Positions 38,065 through 45,360 of a stretch of DNA of 64,000 nt are shown here, one piece after another (the stretch's first letter is position 1; every line of letters starts with the position of its first letter). The DNA comes from Chitinophagaceae bacterium (GTDB lineage Bacteria > Bacteroidota > Bacteroidia > Chitinophagales > Chitinophagaceae). The stretch spans positions 310,001 to 374,000 of the forward strand of contig CANLAE010000001.1 of the NCBI GenBank assembly GCA_947488765.1, in the 5' to 3' direction. The notes beneath the pieces are model-generated. The model worked only from the letters and a program-made list of their open reading frames with translations, searched no databases and was not told where the DNA came from. Made by a program: the position numbers and the translations under genes.

Positions 38065-38841
38065 TTATTCACCAATAAAATTTGCAGTTCGTTTTTCTAA
38101 AAATGCGGCTACACCTTCTGCATAATCTTTGGTATGTGCAGCTTTGTATTGTAAAGTATCTTCCAGTTGTAATTGTTGCTCTAAATTATTTTGCATGGAA
38201 GCATTCAACGCTTGTTTGGTATAAGCCAAGCCCAATGTTGGCATTGCTGCTAAAGTGCATACTATTTTTTTACTTTCTATTTCAAATTCAGCATCATCAA
38301 ATACTTTATAAATCATGCCTATTTTTTCTGCTTCTGTTGCAGTTACTTTTTCTCCAAGCATCATCAATGCAGTAGCTTTTTGTAATCCAATTAATCTTGG
38401 TAAAACAAAAGTGCCACCGCTATCGGGTATTAATCCAATTTTAGAAAATGCTTGAATAAACGAAGCAGATGAAGTGGCAACTACAATATCACAAGCCAAT
38501 GCTATATTGGCTCCTGCACCCGCTGCAACGCCATTAACAGCAGCTATTACAGGCTTATTAATGGTTCTTATTTTTGTAATGATTGGATTGTAATGTTCAC
38601 TTAAAATTTGTTCAAAGCCGGGTGCATTTTCTCCAATCAATTCTCCCAAATCCTGACCGGCACAAAATGCCCTTCCATTCCCAGATAAATACACTGCACG
38701 GATATTTTTATCGGTATTACATTCGTCTAAAACAGCTTGTAATTCCAATGCCATTGATCTGTTGAATGCATTAAATTTTTCAGGTCGGTTTAAGGTAATG
38801 TATGCAACTGCATCTTTTATTTCAAAATGGATGGAAGGCAT
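38065..38841 (-). CDS. paaG: 1,2-epoxyphenylacetyl-CoA isomerase (PaaG)
   Basis: The 258-residue crotonase-fold enzyme has AYITLNRPEKFNAFNR, the oxyanion-hole segments GRAFCAGQDLGELIG and VAAGAGANIALACDI, and the acidic GLIPDSGGTFVLPRLIG. PaaG converts the ring-epoxide to the oxepin-CoA, directly after the PaaABCDE epoxidase; PaaB-type isomerases are close relatives. Position in the paa cluster selects PaaG. A start at 38841 gives the usual N-terminus. Confidence 0.92.
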   Translation of the reverse strand: MPSIHFEIKDAVAYITLNRPEKFNAFNRSMALELQAVLDECNTDKNIRAVYLSGNGRAFCAGQDLGELIGENAPGFEQILSEHYNPIITKIRTINKPVIAAVNGVAAGAGANIALACDIVVATSSASFIQAFSKIGLIPDSGGTFVLPRLIGLQKATALMMLGEKVTATEAEKIGMIYKVFDDAEFEIESKKIVCTLAAMPTLGLAYTKQALNASMQNNLEQQLQLEDTLQYKAAHTKDYAEGVAAFLEKRTANFIGE

Positions 38842-38868
38842 AATGGTGTATTTTTATGAAAATGAAAG

Positions 38869-39351
38869 TTAATGACATTTAAAATAATCGAAGGGTTCTT
38901 TGCAATCATTGCATTGATACAATGCTTTACAGGCGGTACTTCCAAATTCGCTGATAAGCCTTGTATTTATTGAGTTACACAGTGGACATTCAACGCCATC
39001 TTCAGGGATTTCAAAATTTTTATTAGGGGCTGCAATTCCGTATGTTTTTAGTTTTTGTTTGCCGGCTTCACTCATCCAGTCTGTTGTCCAGGCAGGGGAT
39101 AAAACAGAAGTTATTTTTACATTGTTAACCCTGTGTTCAGCCAATGCCATTCTGATGTTCATGCTTATCATATCCATTGCCGGACAACCAGTGTAAGTTG
39201 GGGTAATTACCACTTCAACAGCATCATTTGTAACAACAACATCTCTTACAATTCCTAAATCTAATATGGTTAATACCGGAACTTCAGGGTCGGTTACTGT
39301 GCCAAGTATTTCCCAGATTTTTTCCGTTGATATAGTGATATTATTTACCAT
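38869..39351 (-). CDS. paaD: Phenylacetyl-CoA epoxidase subunit PaaD
   Basis: The 160-residue protein has the MIP18/SufT-like DUF59 domain (TVTDPEVPVLTILDLGIVRD, TPTYTGCPAMDMISMNI) and the C-terminal zinc-ribbon-like ECPLCNSINTRLISEFGSTACKALYQC. PaaD is needed for maturation of the epoxidase Fe-S part. Its ATG overlaps the paaC stop (7 bp), so translation is coupled. Confidence 0.95.
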   Translation of the reverse strand: MVNNITISTEKIWEILGTVTDPEVPVLTILDLGIVRDVVVTNDAVEVVITPTYTGCPAMDMISMNIRMALAEHRVNNVKITSVLSPAWTTDWMSEAGKQKLKTYGIAAPNKNFEIPEDGVECPLCNSINTRLISEFGSTACKALYQCNDCKEPFDYFKCH

Positions 39352-40112
39352 TCTGCTCCGGGATATGTTCTTTGCAATTGTTGCATTTCAGCCAATATCA
39401 ATTCAAGTTCTGAAGTATGTAATCCATTTTTTCCTCCGGTATGCATCACAATATTTTCGGGGATAGATAAGGTGGCTTCTTCAAAAACTGCCATTACTTT
39501 TTCAAGCCATATTTTTTTCATAATATCAAAATCAATTCCCAGATTTACTTCATATTCAGCAGGAATAAATAATTCTTCTGTATAAGTCCAAAGTATTGGT
39601 AATGCTGCTTTTATTCTGTCATGACTTTCAGCTGTACCATCGCCCAAACGAATCACCCATTCTTTACTCCAACGAATATGATAGGTGGTTTCTTTGATAC
39701 CTTTTGCAGCAATAGCAGCAAGCTGAGTATCTGAATGATTCTTTAATTGTTCAAATAAAATAAATTGAAATTCACTGAAAAAATATTGTCTTAAAATTGT
39801 ATTCCCCCAATCACCTCTTGGTAATTCTGCCAATAATAAATTTTTAAATTCAGTTGCTTCACGTAAGTAAGCCAAAGAATCTTCTGTTACAATATTTCCA
39901 TTTTTTTGGCTGATTAATTCTGCAGCGTATTGGTAAAAATTTCTTGATTGACCTAATAAATCTAATGAAATATTTGTGATTGCAATATCTTGTTCTAAGA
40001 TGGGTCCGTGACCACACCATTCACTATTTCTTTGTGAGAGTATTAAAGTTGTATCGGCTAAGTGAAGACAGTAAGGAATTAGGAATTTGGAATTGGGAAT
40101 TGGTTGTTGCAT
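39345..40112 (-). CDS. paaC: Phenylacetyl-CoA epoxidase subunit PaaC
   Basis: PaaC is the structural ferritin-like subunit that pairs with PaaA in the epoxidase. The 255-residue protein has SEWCGHGPILEQDIAITNISLDLLGQSRNFYQYAAEL, then LPRGDWGNTILRQYFF and the helical IRWSKEWVIRLGDGT. The first 13 residues (MQQPIPNSKFLIP) are not family-like: residues 4-13 are encoded by the left inverted repeat of the adjacent four-helix-bundle cassette. The ATG overlaps the stop of the cassette's restored frame in TAATG. Confidence 0.93.
   Translation of the reverse strand: MQQPIPNSKFLIPYCLHLADTTLILSQRNSEWCGHGPILEQDIAITNISLDLLGQSRNFYQYAAELISQKNGNIVTEDSLAYLREATEFKNLLLAELPRGDWGNTILRQYFFSEFQFILFEQLKNHSDTQLAAIAAKGIKETTYHIRWSKEWVIRLGDGTAESHDRIKAALPILWTYTEELFIPAEYEVNLGIDFDIMKKIWLEKVMAVFEEATLSIPENIVMHTGGKNGLHTSELELILAEMQQLQRTYPGAEW
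40075..40096 (-). repeat. Left inverted repeat of the four-helix-bundle cassette
   Basis: On the plus strand this 22-bp unit begins GGAATTAGGAATTTGG and ends AATTGG. It matches the reverse complement of 40510-40531 at 20 of 22 positions. It is AATTCC/GGAATT-rich and partly direct-repetitive, continuing as GAATTGG to 40103. It lies inside the paaC coding region and encodes PaaC residues 4-13 when read with its flank. Confidence 0.75.
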
Positions 40113-40488
40113 TACTTTTTTGTTGCTTTTGATTTATCTAAATAATTGATATATCCATTAATTAGTTTTATAACAATTTCAAATTTTTCATCAAGTATAT
40201 TCAAAGTTATTTCTGAGATATATTTTTCATCAAATGCAGTTGTTAAATGCTCCATTGTTTTAGTTGTAGAGCCTCTTGCAATAATAAAAAATTTCTAGTA
40301 TCAGTATATGTATAACGTCCGTAGCCTTCTGCAATGTTAGTAGTTATTGACCTTGAGGAACGAATAATTTGATTTGTAAGTAAGAATTTTTCAGAATTTG
40401 GAAACTGTTTTACAAGGTCTGAAATAGTAATTCTCAATTCTCTGGCTTTTATATAAGATTCTAATTCTTTATAGCCCTTATAATTCAT
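40112..40488 (-). pseudogene. Four-helix-bundle protein (S23/IVP-like), frameshifted
   Basis: The gene starts at 40488 with MNYKGYKELESYIKARELR and reads QIIRSSRSITTNIAEGYGRY, the hallmark of the four-helix-bundle family (TIGR02436, 23S rRNA intervening-sequence protein). The frame then runs out at residue 81 (TAA at 40243). A -1 shift at the T6 run (A6 at 40286-40291 on plus) restores IIARGSTTKTMEHLTTAFDE and the rest of the family, about 125 residues in all, ending at TAA 40112. It is either a broken gene, a base-count error in the T run, or a frameshift-expressed protein. It sits inside the paa operon. Confidence 0.85.
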
Positions 40489-40509
40489 AAATATATCATT
40501 TGCTAATCA

Positions 40510-40531
40510 CTAATTCCAAATACCTAATTCC
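40510..40531 (+). repeat. Right inverted repeat of the four-helix-bundle cassette
   Basis: CTAATTCCAAATACCTAATTCC is the reverse complement of the left repeat except for two positions. It lies between the start of the four-helix-bundle gene and the stop of paaB (TAG at 40536-40538), only 4 bp from the paaB stop. Confidence 0.75.
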
Positions 40532-40535
40532 AAAA

Positions 40536-40895
40536 CTACATGTGCCCAACTTCATCCGGTAAATCATAAAATGTTGGATGTCGATACACTTTATCTATTG
40601 CAGGTTCATATAGCTCACCTGCTTCATCAGGATTGCTTGCTGTAATATGTTTACTCTCCACAACCCAAATACTTACACCTTCCATTCTTCTGGTATAAAC
40701 ATCTCTTGCATTTTCAATTGCCATTTGTGCATCTGCAGCATGCAAGCTACCCGCATGTTTGTGATCCAATCCTTGTTTGCTTCTGATAAAAACTTCCCAC
40801 AAATGCCAGGCTGTTTCTGTAGATATGGTTGATGCAGCACCTGTTTCTATTTCGCCGTAATCGCCGTAGTATTGTTTAATTATTAGATTATTCAT
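40536..40895 (-). CDS. paaB: Phenylacetyl-CoA epoxidase subunit PaaB
   Basis: The 119-residue protein is PaaB, the small subunit that connects PaaAC pairs. It has TAWHLWEVFIRSKQGLDHKHAGSLHAADAQMAIENARDVYTRR, the typical PaaB core. About 25 residues precede this core with little family resemblance. Its stop lies 4 bp from the right repeat of the inserted cassette, so the insertion site is the original paaB-paaC junction. Confidence 0.95.
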   Translation of the reverse strand: MNNLIIKQYYGDYGEIETGAASTISTETAWHLWEVFIRSKQGLDHKHAGSLHAADAQMAIENARDVYTRRMEGVSIWVVESKHITASNPDEAGELYEPAIDKVYRHPTFYDLPDEVGHM

Positions 40896-40964
40896 TATTT
40901 GAAACTTGTATTGTATTTTATAATTGAAGCGTGATTGTATTTAAAAGATTATTTTAATATTGTG

Positions 40965-41912
40965 TCACGCTACTTTCATTTCTAATTTTTTTGCTTTCTT
41001 CTCTGCATAAGCCATTGCAGCTTCTCTAACCCAAGCTCCTTCTACATGTGCTTGGTTTCTGGCATCTAATCTTTCTTTATTGCAAGGACCATTTCCCTTT
41101 ACTACTGCCCAAAATTCATTCCAGTCAATTTCACCAAAATCATAATGATTACGATCTTCATTCCACTTCAAATCTGCATCAGGTAATGTCATTCCCAATA
41201 CTTTAATCTGACCTACCACCATATCTACAAATTGTTGTCTTAGTTCATCATTTGTTTTGCGTTTGATTTTCCATTTCATGCTTTGATCACTGTTGGTGCT
41301 TTCGGTATCTTTTGGTCCAAACATCATTAAACTTGGCCACCACCAACGATTGATTGCATCCTGACACATTGCTTTTTGTTCAGGTGTTCCTTTGCTTAAT
41401 ACCAATAATATTTCAAAACCTTGACGTTGATGAAAACTTTCTTCTTTACAAATACGAACCATTGCTCTTGCATAAGGACCATAAGAAGTTCTGCAAAGCA
41501 TTACCTGATTTAAAATTGCAGCACCATCTACCAACCAACCTACAGCGCCCATATCTGCCCAGGTAAGTGTTGGATAATTAAAAATAGATGAATATTTTGC
41601 TTTGCCTGTTAACAATTGCTCAATCATTTCATCTCTGCTCATGCCCAAAGTTTCTGCGGCAGAATAGAGGTACAATCCATGTCCTGCTTCATCTTGAACC
41701 TTTGCCAATAATATAGCTTTACGTTTTAATGATGGTGCTCTGCTTATCCAATTTCCTTCTGGCAACATACCCACTACTTCGCTATGTGCATGCTGACTGA
41801 TTTGCCTTATATTGGTTTTTCTGTATGCATCCGGCATCCAATCTTTAGGTTCAATTTTTACTTCAGTATCAATTTTACCTTGAAATATTTTCTCAAAATC
41901 TTGAATCTGCAT
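40965..41912 (-). CDS. paaA: Phenylacetyl-CoA epoxidase subunit PaaA
   Basis: PaaA is the catalytic di-iron subunit of the epoxidase that attacks the phenylacetyl-CoA ring. The 315-residue protein has the ligand motifs in [21 protein letters not shown] and [17 protein letters not shown] (ExxH pairs), plus [13 protein letters not shown]. The end [20 protein letters not shown] is typical. It starts a transcription unit: a -7 element and a probable PaaR operator lie upstream. Confidence 0.97.
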   Translation of the reverse strand: MQIQDFEKIFQGKIDTEVKIEPKDWMPDAYRKTNIRQISQHAHSEVVGMLPEGNWISRAPSLKRKAILLAKVQDEAGHGLYLYSAAETLGMSRDEMIEQLLTGKAKYSSIFNYPTLTWADMGAVGWLVDGAAILNQVMLCRTSYGPYARAMVRICKEESFHQRQGFEILLVLSKGTPEQKAMCQDAINRWWWPSLMMFGPKDTESTNSDQSMKWKIKRKTNDELRQQFVDMVVGQIKVLGMTLPDADLKWNEDRNHYDFGEIDWNEFWAVVKGNGPCNKERLDARNQAHVEGAWVREAAMAYAEKKAKKLEMKVA

Positions 41913-41931
41913 AACAACGTTTTTAGAATGT

Positions 41932-41939
41932 CAAAAGTA
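41932..41939 (-). promoter_or_regulatory. -7 promoter element of paaA
   Basis: The minus strand reads TACTTTTG, an exact TAnnTTTG match. The -33 position, 19 bp further upstream, reads TTA. The leader would be about 14 nt. The PaaR-like operator overlaps the -33 position. Confidence 0.55.
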
Positions 41940-41957
41940 CAAAATTAATTAACAACG

Positions 41958-41971
41958 CTAACGGCTGTTAG
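41958..41971. promoter_or_regulatory. Probable PaaR operator upstream of paaA
   Basis: CTAACGGCTGTTAG has the half-sites CTAAC and GTTAG separated by 4 bp. A second copy of the same form lies in the paaR promoter. It covers the -33 region of the paaA promoter, where repressor binding would block transcription. It resembles the CNAAC-N4-GTTNG form I recall for Thermus PaaR; that comparison is from memory. Confidence 0.55.
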
Positions 41972-41996
41972 TTTAAAAAATCAAAACTAGTATTCA

Positions 41997-43070
41997 TTAT
42001 TTGATATCAAAATCAATTACTACTTTATCTGTTGTAGGATGTGCCTGACAGGTAAGGATAAAACCCTGTTCAATTTCTTCTTTTTCCAAACCCCAGCTCA
42101 CATCCATACTAACCGCTCCCTCCAATACTTTCGCTTTACAAGTACAGCAAACGCCACCCTTACAGGCATAAGGCAAATCAGCACCTTTTTGTAATGCGGC
42201 GTCTAAAATATTATTTCCTTTAAATGTCAAATCAAAATCAAAAGTTCTGCCATCTACTTTAACTGTGATTTTGCTTTTTGGGGAATTGTCTATCGCAACT
42301 TGATTGTTACTTTTTGACGTATGAGAATTTGCTGAAGTAAAAAGTTCGAAATGAATTTTCTGCTCTTCAACCAGTCTGCTTTCTAAAAAATCTTTTACCG
42401 AAAAAATCATTTCTTCCGGACCACAAATAAAAAATTCATCTGAATTAATGTTCAGCAAATTTTCAAATAAACGATTGCATTTGAAATGATCAATTCTGCC
42501 ATAATTAATATCAGCATCTGTTTTCTCTCTGCTTAAAATATGGATTAATTGAAAACGGCTAAGATGCTTGTTTTTAAGGGCTTCCAGCTGTTCTTTAAAA
42601 ATGATGGAGGTACTATTTTTATTTCCATATATCAGTGTAAACGAACTATTAGGTTCTGTTTGCAAAGTCGTTTTAATAATTGATAACATTGGTGTAATAC
42701 CACTTCCTGCAGCAAAGCCAACATACTCTTTTTTGTTTGTAGGATTTAGGGCTGTAAAAAATTTTCCTATTGGTGGCATTGCTTCTAAAACATCGCCGGC
42801 TTTTAATACATCATTTGCAAATGATGAGAACAAACCACCTTCTACTTTTTTAATGGCAATTTTAAATTCATTATCTAATGGCGAAGAACATAATGAATAA
42901 CTACGCCTAACCTCAACACCTTCAATGATTGTTTTGATAGTAATATATTGACCCTGCTTGTACGCAAAAATATTTCTTAAATGTTCAGGGATAATGAATG
43001 CAATGGAAACACAATCGCTTGTTTCTTTTGTAATTTGCTTAATCGTGAGTGGATAAAAATGTAGAGACAT
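41997..43070 (-). CDS. paaE: Phenylacetyl-CoA epoxidase reductase PaaE
   Basis: The 357-residue reductase passes electrons from NADPH to the epoxidase. It has an FAD-binding domain (QGQYITIKT, RRSYSLCSSP), an NAD(P)-binding part (GFAAGSGITPMLSIIKTTL, FFICGPEEMI) and a C-terminal plant-type 2Fe-2S domain with PYACKGGVCCTCKAKVLEG and LTCQAHP. Order FAD-NADP-2Fe-2S is that of PaaE. It lies between paaR and paaA, unlike the more common paaABCDE order. Confidence 0.94.
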   Translation of the reverse strand: MSLHFYPLTIKQITKETSDCVSIAFIIPEHLRNIFAYKQGQYITIKTIIEGVEVRRSYSLCSSPLDNEFKIAIKKVEGGLFSSFANDVLKAGDVLEAMPPIGKFFTALNPTNKKEYVGFAAGSGITPMLSIIKTTLQTEPNSSFTLIYGNKNSTSIIFKEQLEALKNKHLSRFQLIHILSREKTDADINYGRIDHFKCNRLFENLLNINSDEFFICGPEEMIFSVKDFLESRLVEEQKIHFELFTSANSHTSKSNNQVAIDNSPKSKITVKVDGRTFDFDLTFKGNNILDAALQKGADLPYACKGGVCCTCKAKVLEGAVSMDVSWGLEKEEIEQGFILTCQAHPTTDKVVIDFDIK

Positions 43071-43102
43071 AAAAGTATTGTTGTAATTCGCTTGCCTTAA
43101 AA

Positions 43103-43693
43103 TTATTTTTTCAATCCACCTACTAAAATTGTAATCATATTTTCTTCTAACTCGGCACCACTGATTTTTTGTTTGCTTCTATGCCAGCTTTCAATTCCAC
43201 TAATTGCATGAAGCATAATGAGTACAGCCGTTGTAGCATCAATTTTTTTAATTTCTTTTTTCTTAATACCATCTTCAATGATTGCTGCAAAGCGTTTACG
43301 ATACGTACGTCGCTGCGTTTGAAAGTTTGATAAATAAGGATCTGTTAAATATTTCCATTCTCTGTCGCTTACAAATACTTCATCAAAATTTTGCACCATG
43401 CTGATGATATGAAATCGCAATAATTCCTCTATTTTTTTTAGTGCAGATGCATCCATTGATTCAATCTGCTCAAGTTTTTCATTGTACTTATTAGCAACAC
43501 TAAAACAGATTTCGTGCAGTAATTCATTTTTACTTTTAATATGGTTGTACAAACTTGCAGCTTCTACACCCACTACTTCTGCAAGTTCTCGCATACTCGC
43601 AGCTTTAAATCCTTTTTCTTTAAAAAGAATTGCAGCCTTTTGTAAAATAATATCTTTTCGGCTGGCATTATTGTTTGTTTTGATTCTTCCCAT
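43103..43693 (-). CDS. paaR: TetR-family regulator of phenylacetate genes
   Basis: The 196-residue regulator has an N-terminal TetR helix-turn-helix (KDIILQKAAILFKEKGFKAASMRELAEVVGVEAASLYNHIKSKNELL) and a larger ligand-binding helical domain with EDGIKKKEIKKIDATTAVLIMLHAIS. Its gene heads the paa cluster, 33 bp from paaE. In Thermus and Burkholderiales, TetR-type PaaR is released by phenylacetyl-CoA. The palindromes at 43709 and 41958 suggest repression of paaR and paaA. The name is by context. Confidence 0.85.
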   Translation of the reverse strand: MGRIKTNNNASRKDIILQKAAILFKEKGFKAASMRELAEVVGVEAASLYNHIKSKNELLHEICFSVANKYNEKLEQIESMDASALKKIEELLRFHIISMVQNFDEVFVSDREWKYLTDPYLSNFQTQRRTYRKRFAAIIEDGIKKKEIKKIDATTAVLIMLHAISGIESWHRSKQKISGAELEENMITILVGGLKK

Positions 43694-43698
43694 AGGTA

Positions 43699-43706
43699 CA
43701 AAAATA
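43699..43706 (-). promoter_or_regulatory. -7 promoter element of paaR
   Basis: The minus strand reads TATTTTTG, an exact TAnnTTTG match that ends 5 nt before the ATG. The message would begin at or beside the start codon. The -33 position reads TTT. Confidence 0.5.
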
Positions 43707-43708
43707 CA

Positions 43709-43722
43709 CTAACAAACGTTTG
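43709..43722. promoter_or_regulatory. Probable PaaR operator upstream of paaR
   Basis: CTAACAAACGTTTG contains half-sites CTAAC and GTTTG (inverted CAAAC) with 4 bp between. It includes the perfect 10-bp palindrome CAAACGTTTG. It lies 2 bp upstream of the -7 element, between -33 and -7, fitting autorepression. It shares its form with the site upstream of paaA. Confidence 0.55.
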
Positions 43723-43859
43723 CTTAAAAGAAAGATTTTGTTAGTTTATTTTTTTGTAAAATGAATTCTTAAGTGAATTTGATTGTCTTTATTGTATTTT
43801 AAGGTTCATGTATCAACAAAAAACAGTTTAGCTTGTTAACTTTACAAAAAATACATATT

Positions 43860-44207
43860 ATGAGTGATCTAGTTCAGGAGTTTAATGATTATCGTACAAA
43901 AATGAACGAAGTAATCCTAAGTAAAGATAATTTAGTAATGAAGCGTTTGTGGAATTTGGATACCAATACTTATGATGAAGGGTCAATAGATAAAAAAACA
44001 AAAGAAATGTTGGGCTTGGTTGCAAGTATGGTACTACGTTGCGATGATTGTATTAAATATCACTTGGGCAAAAGCTATGAACTTGGGGTTACCACAGAAC
44101 AGATTTATGAAATATTTGCAGTAGCTAATATCGTAGGCGGAACAATTGTAATACCGCATACACGCCGAGCTGCAGAGTATTGGGAAGAATTAATAAAATC
44201 GAATTAG
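43860..44207 (+). CDS. AhpD-like carboxymuconolactone decarboxylase family protein
   Basis: The 115-residue protein has the AhpD-like active-site motif LVASMVLRCDDCIKYHLGKSYELG (Cys-x-x-Cys with following His) and the C-terminal GGTIVIPHTRRAAEYWEEL. Such proteins act as alkylhydroperoxidase reductases or related thiol enzymes. ATG at 43860 gives MSDLVQEFNDY; an upstream TTG would add nine residues. The stop codon TAG is part of a sequence that matches the cassette repeat (GAATTAGGAATTTG). It is divergent from paaR. Confidence 0.88.
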   Translation: MSDLVQEFNDYRTKMNEVILSKDNLVMKRLWNLDTNTYDEGSIDKKTKEMLGLVASMVLRCDDCIKYHLGKSYELGVTTEQIYEIFAVANIVGGTIVIPHTRRAAEYWEELIKSN

Positions 44208-44214
44208 GAATTTG
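44201..44214 (+). repeat. Partial copy of the cassette repeat at a gene end
   Basis: GAATTAGGAATTTG is identical to 14 bp of the left repeat at 40075-40096. It includes the TAG stop of the AhpD-like gene. No four-helix-bundle gene is next to it, so it would be a solo copy; chance resemblance in AT-rich DNA is possible. Confidence 0.4.
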
Positions 44215-44252
44215 AAATACTACATTTAACCACTTATAACGGTTAAGTTTTC

Positions 44253-44260
44253 TATTTTTG
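44253..44260 (+). promoter_or_regulatory. -7 promoter element of the ferredoxin oxidoreductase gene
   Basis: TATTTTTG matches TAnnTTTG exactly, 62 bp upstream of the ATG at 44323. Just upstream, ACTTATAACGGTTAAGT (44232-44248) is a short inverted repeat that could be an operator; weak evidence. Confidence 0.4.
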
Positions 44261-44322
44261 TAACATTCTTTTTAATCAACCATTCGATTTTTGGTTGAGT
44301 AATTTATTTTGAAATTTATTTT

Positions 44323-45360
44323 ATGAGCACATCAACTACTATAACACCTATAACGCTTACTGCCAAAGACTTTGCTACAGATCAGGAAGTACGTTGGTGT
44401 CCCGGTTGTGGAGATTATTCCATATTAGCACAGGTTCAAAAAATTATGCCCGGAATTGGTGTGCCTAAAGAAAATATTGTCATTATCAGCGGTATTGGTT
44501 GTAGTTCTCGTTTTCCTTATTACATGAATACGTATGGTATGCATAGCATTCATGGACGTGCTACAGCTATTGCAAGCGGCTTAAAAGCAAGCAGACCAGA
44601 ATTGAGTGTGTGGATTGTGAGTGGAGACGGAGATAGTATGAGTATTGGCGGGAATCATACGATTCATATGCTTCGCAGAAATTTTGATGTGAATTTATTG
44701 GTATTCAATAATCAAATTTATGGTTTAACCAAAGGGCAATATTCTCCTACTTCAGAAGAAAATAAAGTAACAAAAAGTACACCAATGGGAAGCATTGATC
44801 ATCCCTTTAATCCATTGGCATTGGCTTTGGGTGCAGATGCTACTTTTATTGCCAGAAGTATGGACAGAGATCCGAAACATTTACAAATGGTACTTACTAG
44901 AAGTCATCAACATAAAGGTTCTTCATTTGTAGAAATTTATCAGAATTGTAATATTTTCAACGATGGTGCTTTTGAAGTATTTACTGAGAAAAGTACGAAG
45001 GCAGATGAAGCCTTATTTTTAGAACATGGGAAGCCATTGATTTTTGGAGTAAATCAAGATAAAGGAATTAAAATTGAAGGATTAAGACCAGTGGTTGTTA
45101 ATTTGTCTGATGGTGTAAATGCAGATGATTTATGGATACATGATGAACATGATTTTTATAAAGCCCAAATATTAACAAGGATGTTTGATGACACCAAAAC
45201 TGAAGGCCATTTTCCAAGACCTTTTGGTGTATTTTATCAAACAGAACGGGCTTGCTATGAAGATGTTATGGCAATGCAAATTGATGAAACAATTGCAACA
45301 AAAGGCAGAGGTAATTTGGACAAATTACTACGAGGAAAAGAGGTATGGGAAATCGCCTAA
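44323..45360 (+). CDS. korB: 2-oxoacid:ferredoxin oxidoreductase, beta subunit
   Basis: The 345-residue protein is the thiamine-pyrophosphate-binding beta subunit: VRWCPGCGDYSILAQVQK (CxxC iron-sulfur ligands), GIGCSSRFPYYMNTYGMHSIHGRATAIASG, and the TPP motif SGDGDSMSIGGNHTIHMLRRN with NNQIYGLTKGQYSPTSE. It oxidises 2-oxoglutarate or another 2-oxoacid, reducing ferredoxin. The alpha/gamma partner (korA) is usually directly upstream but here an AhpD-like gene is. Its substrate is therefore uncertain. Confidence 0.93.
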   Translation: MSTSTTITPITLTAKDFATDQEVRWCPGCGDYSILAQVQKIMPGIGVPKENIVIISGIGCSSRFPYYMNTYGMHSIHGRATAIASGLKASRPELSVWIVSGDGDSMSIGGNHTIHMLRRNFDVNLLVFNNQIYGLTKGQYSPTSEENKVTKSTPMGSIDHPFNPLALALGADATFIARSMDRDPKHLQMVLTRSHQHKGSSFVEIYQNCNIFNDGAFEVFTEKSTKADEALFLEHGKPLIFGVNQDKGIKIEGLRPVVVNLSDGVNADDLWIHDEHDFYKAQILTRMFDDTKTEGHFPRPFGVFYQTERACYEDVMAMQIDETIATKGRGNLDKLLRGKEVWEIA

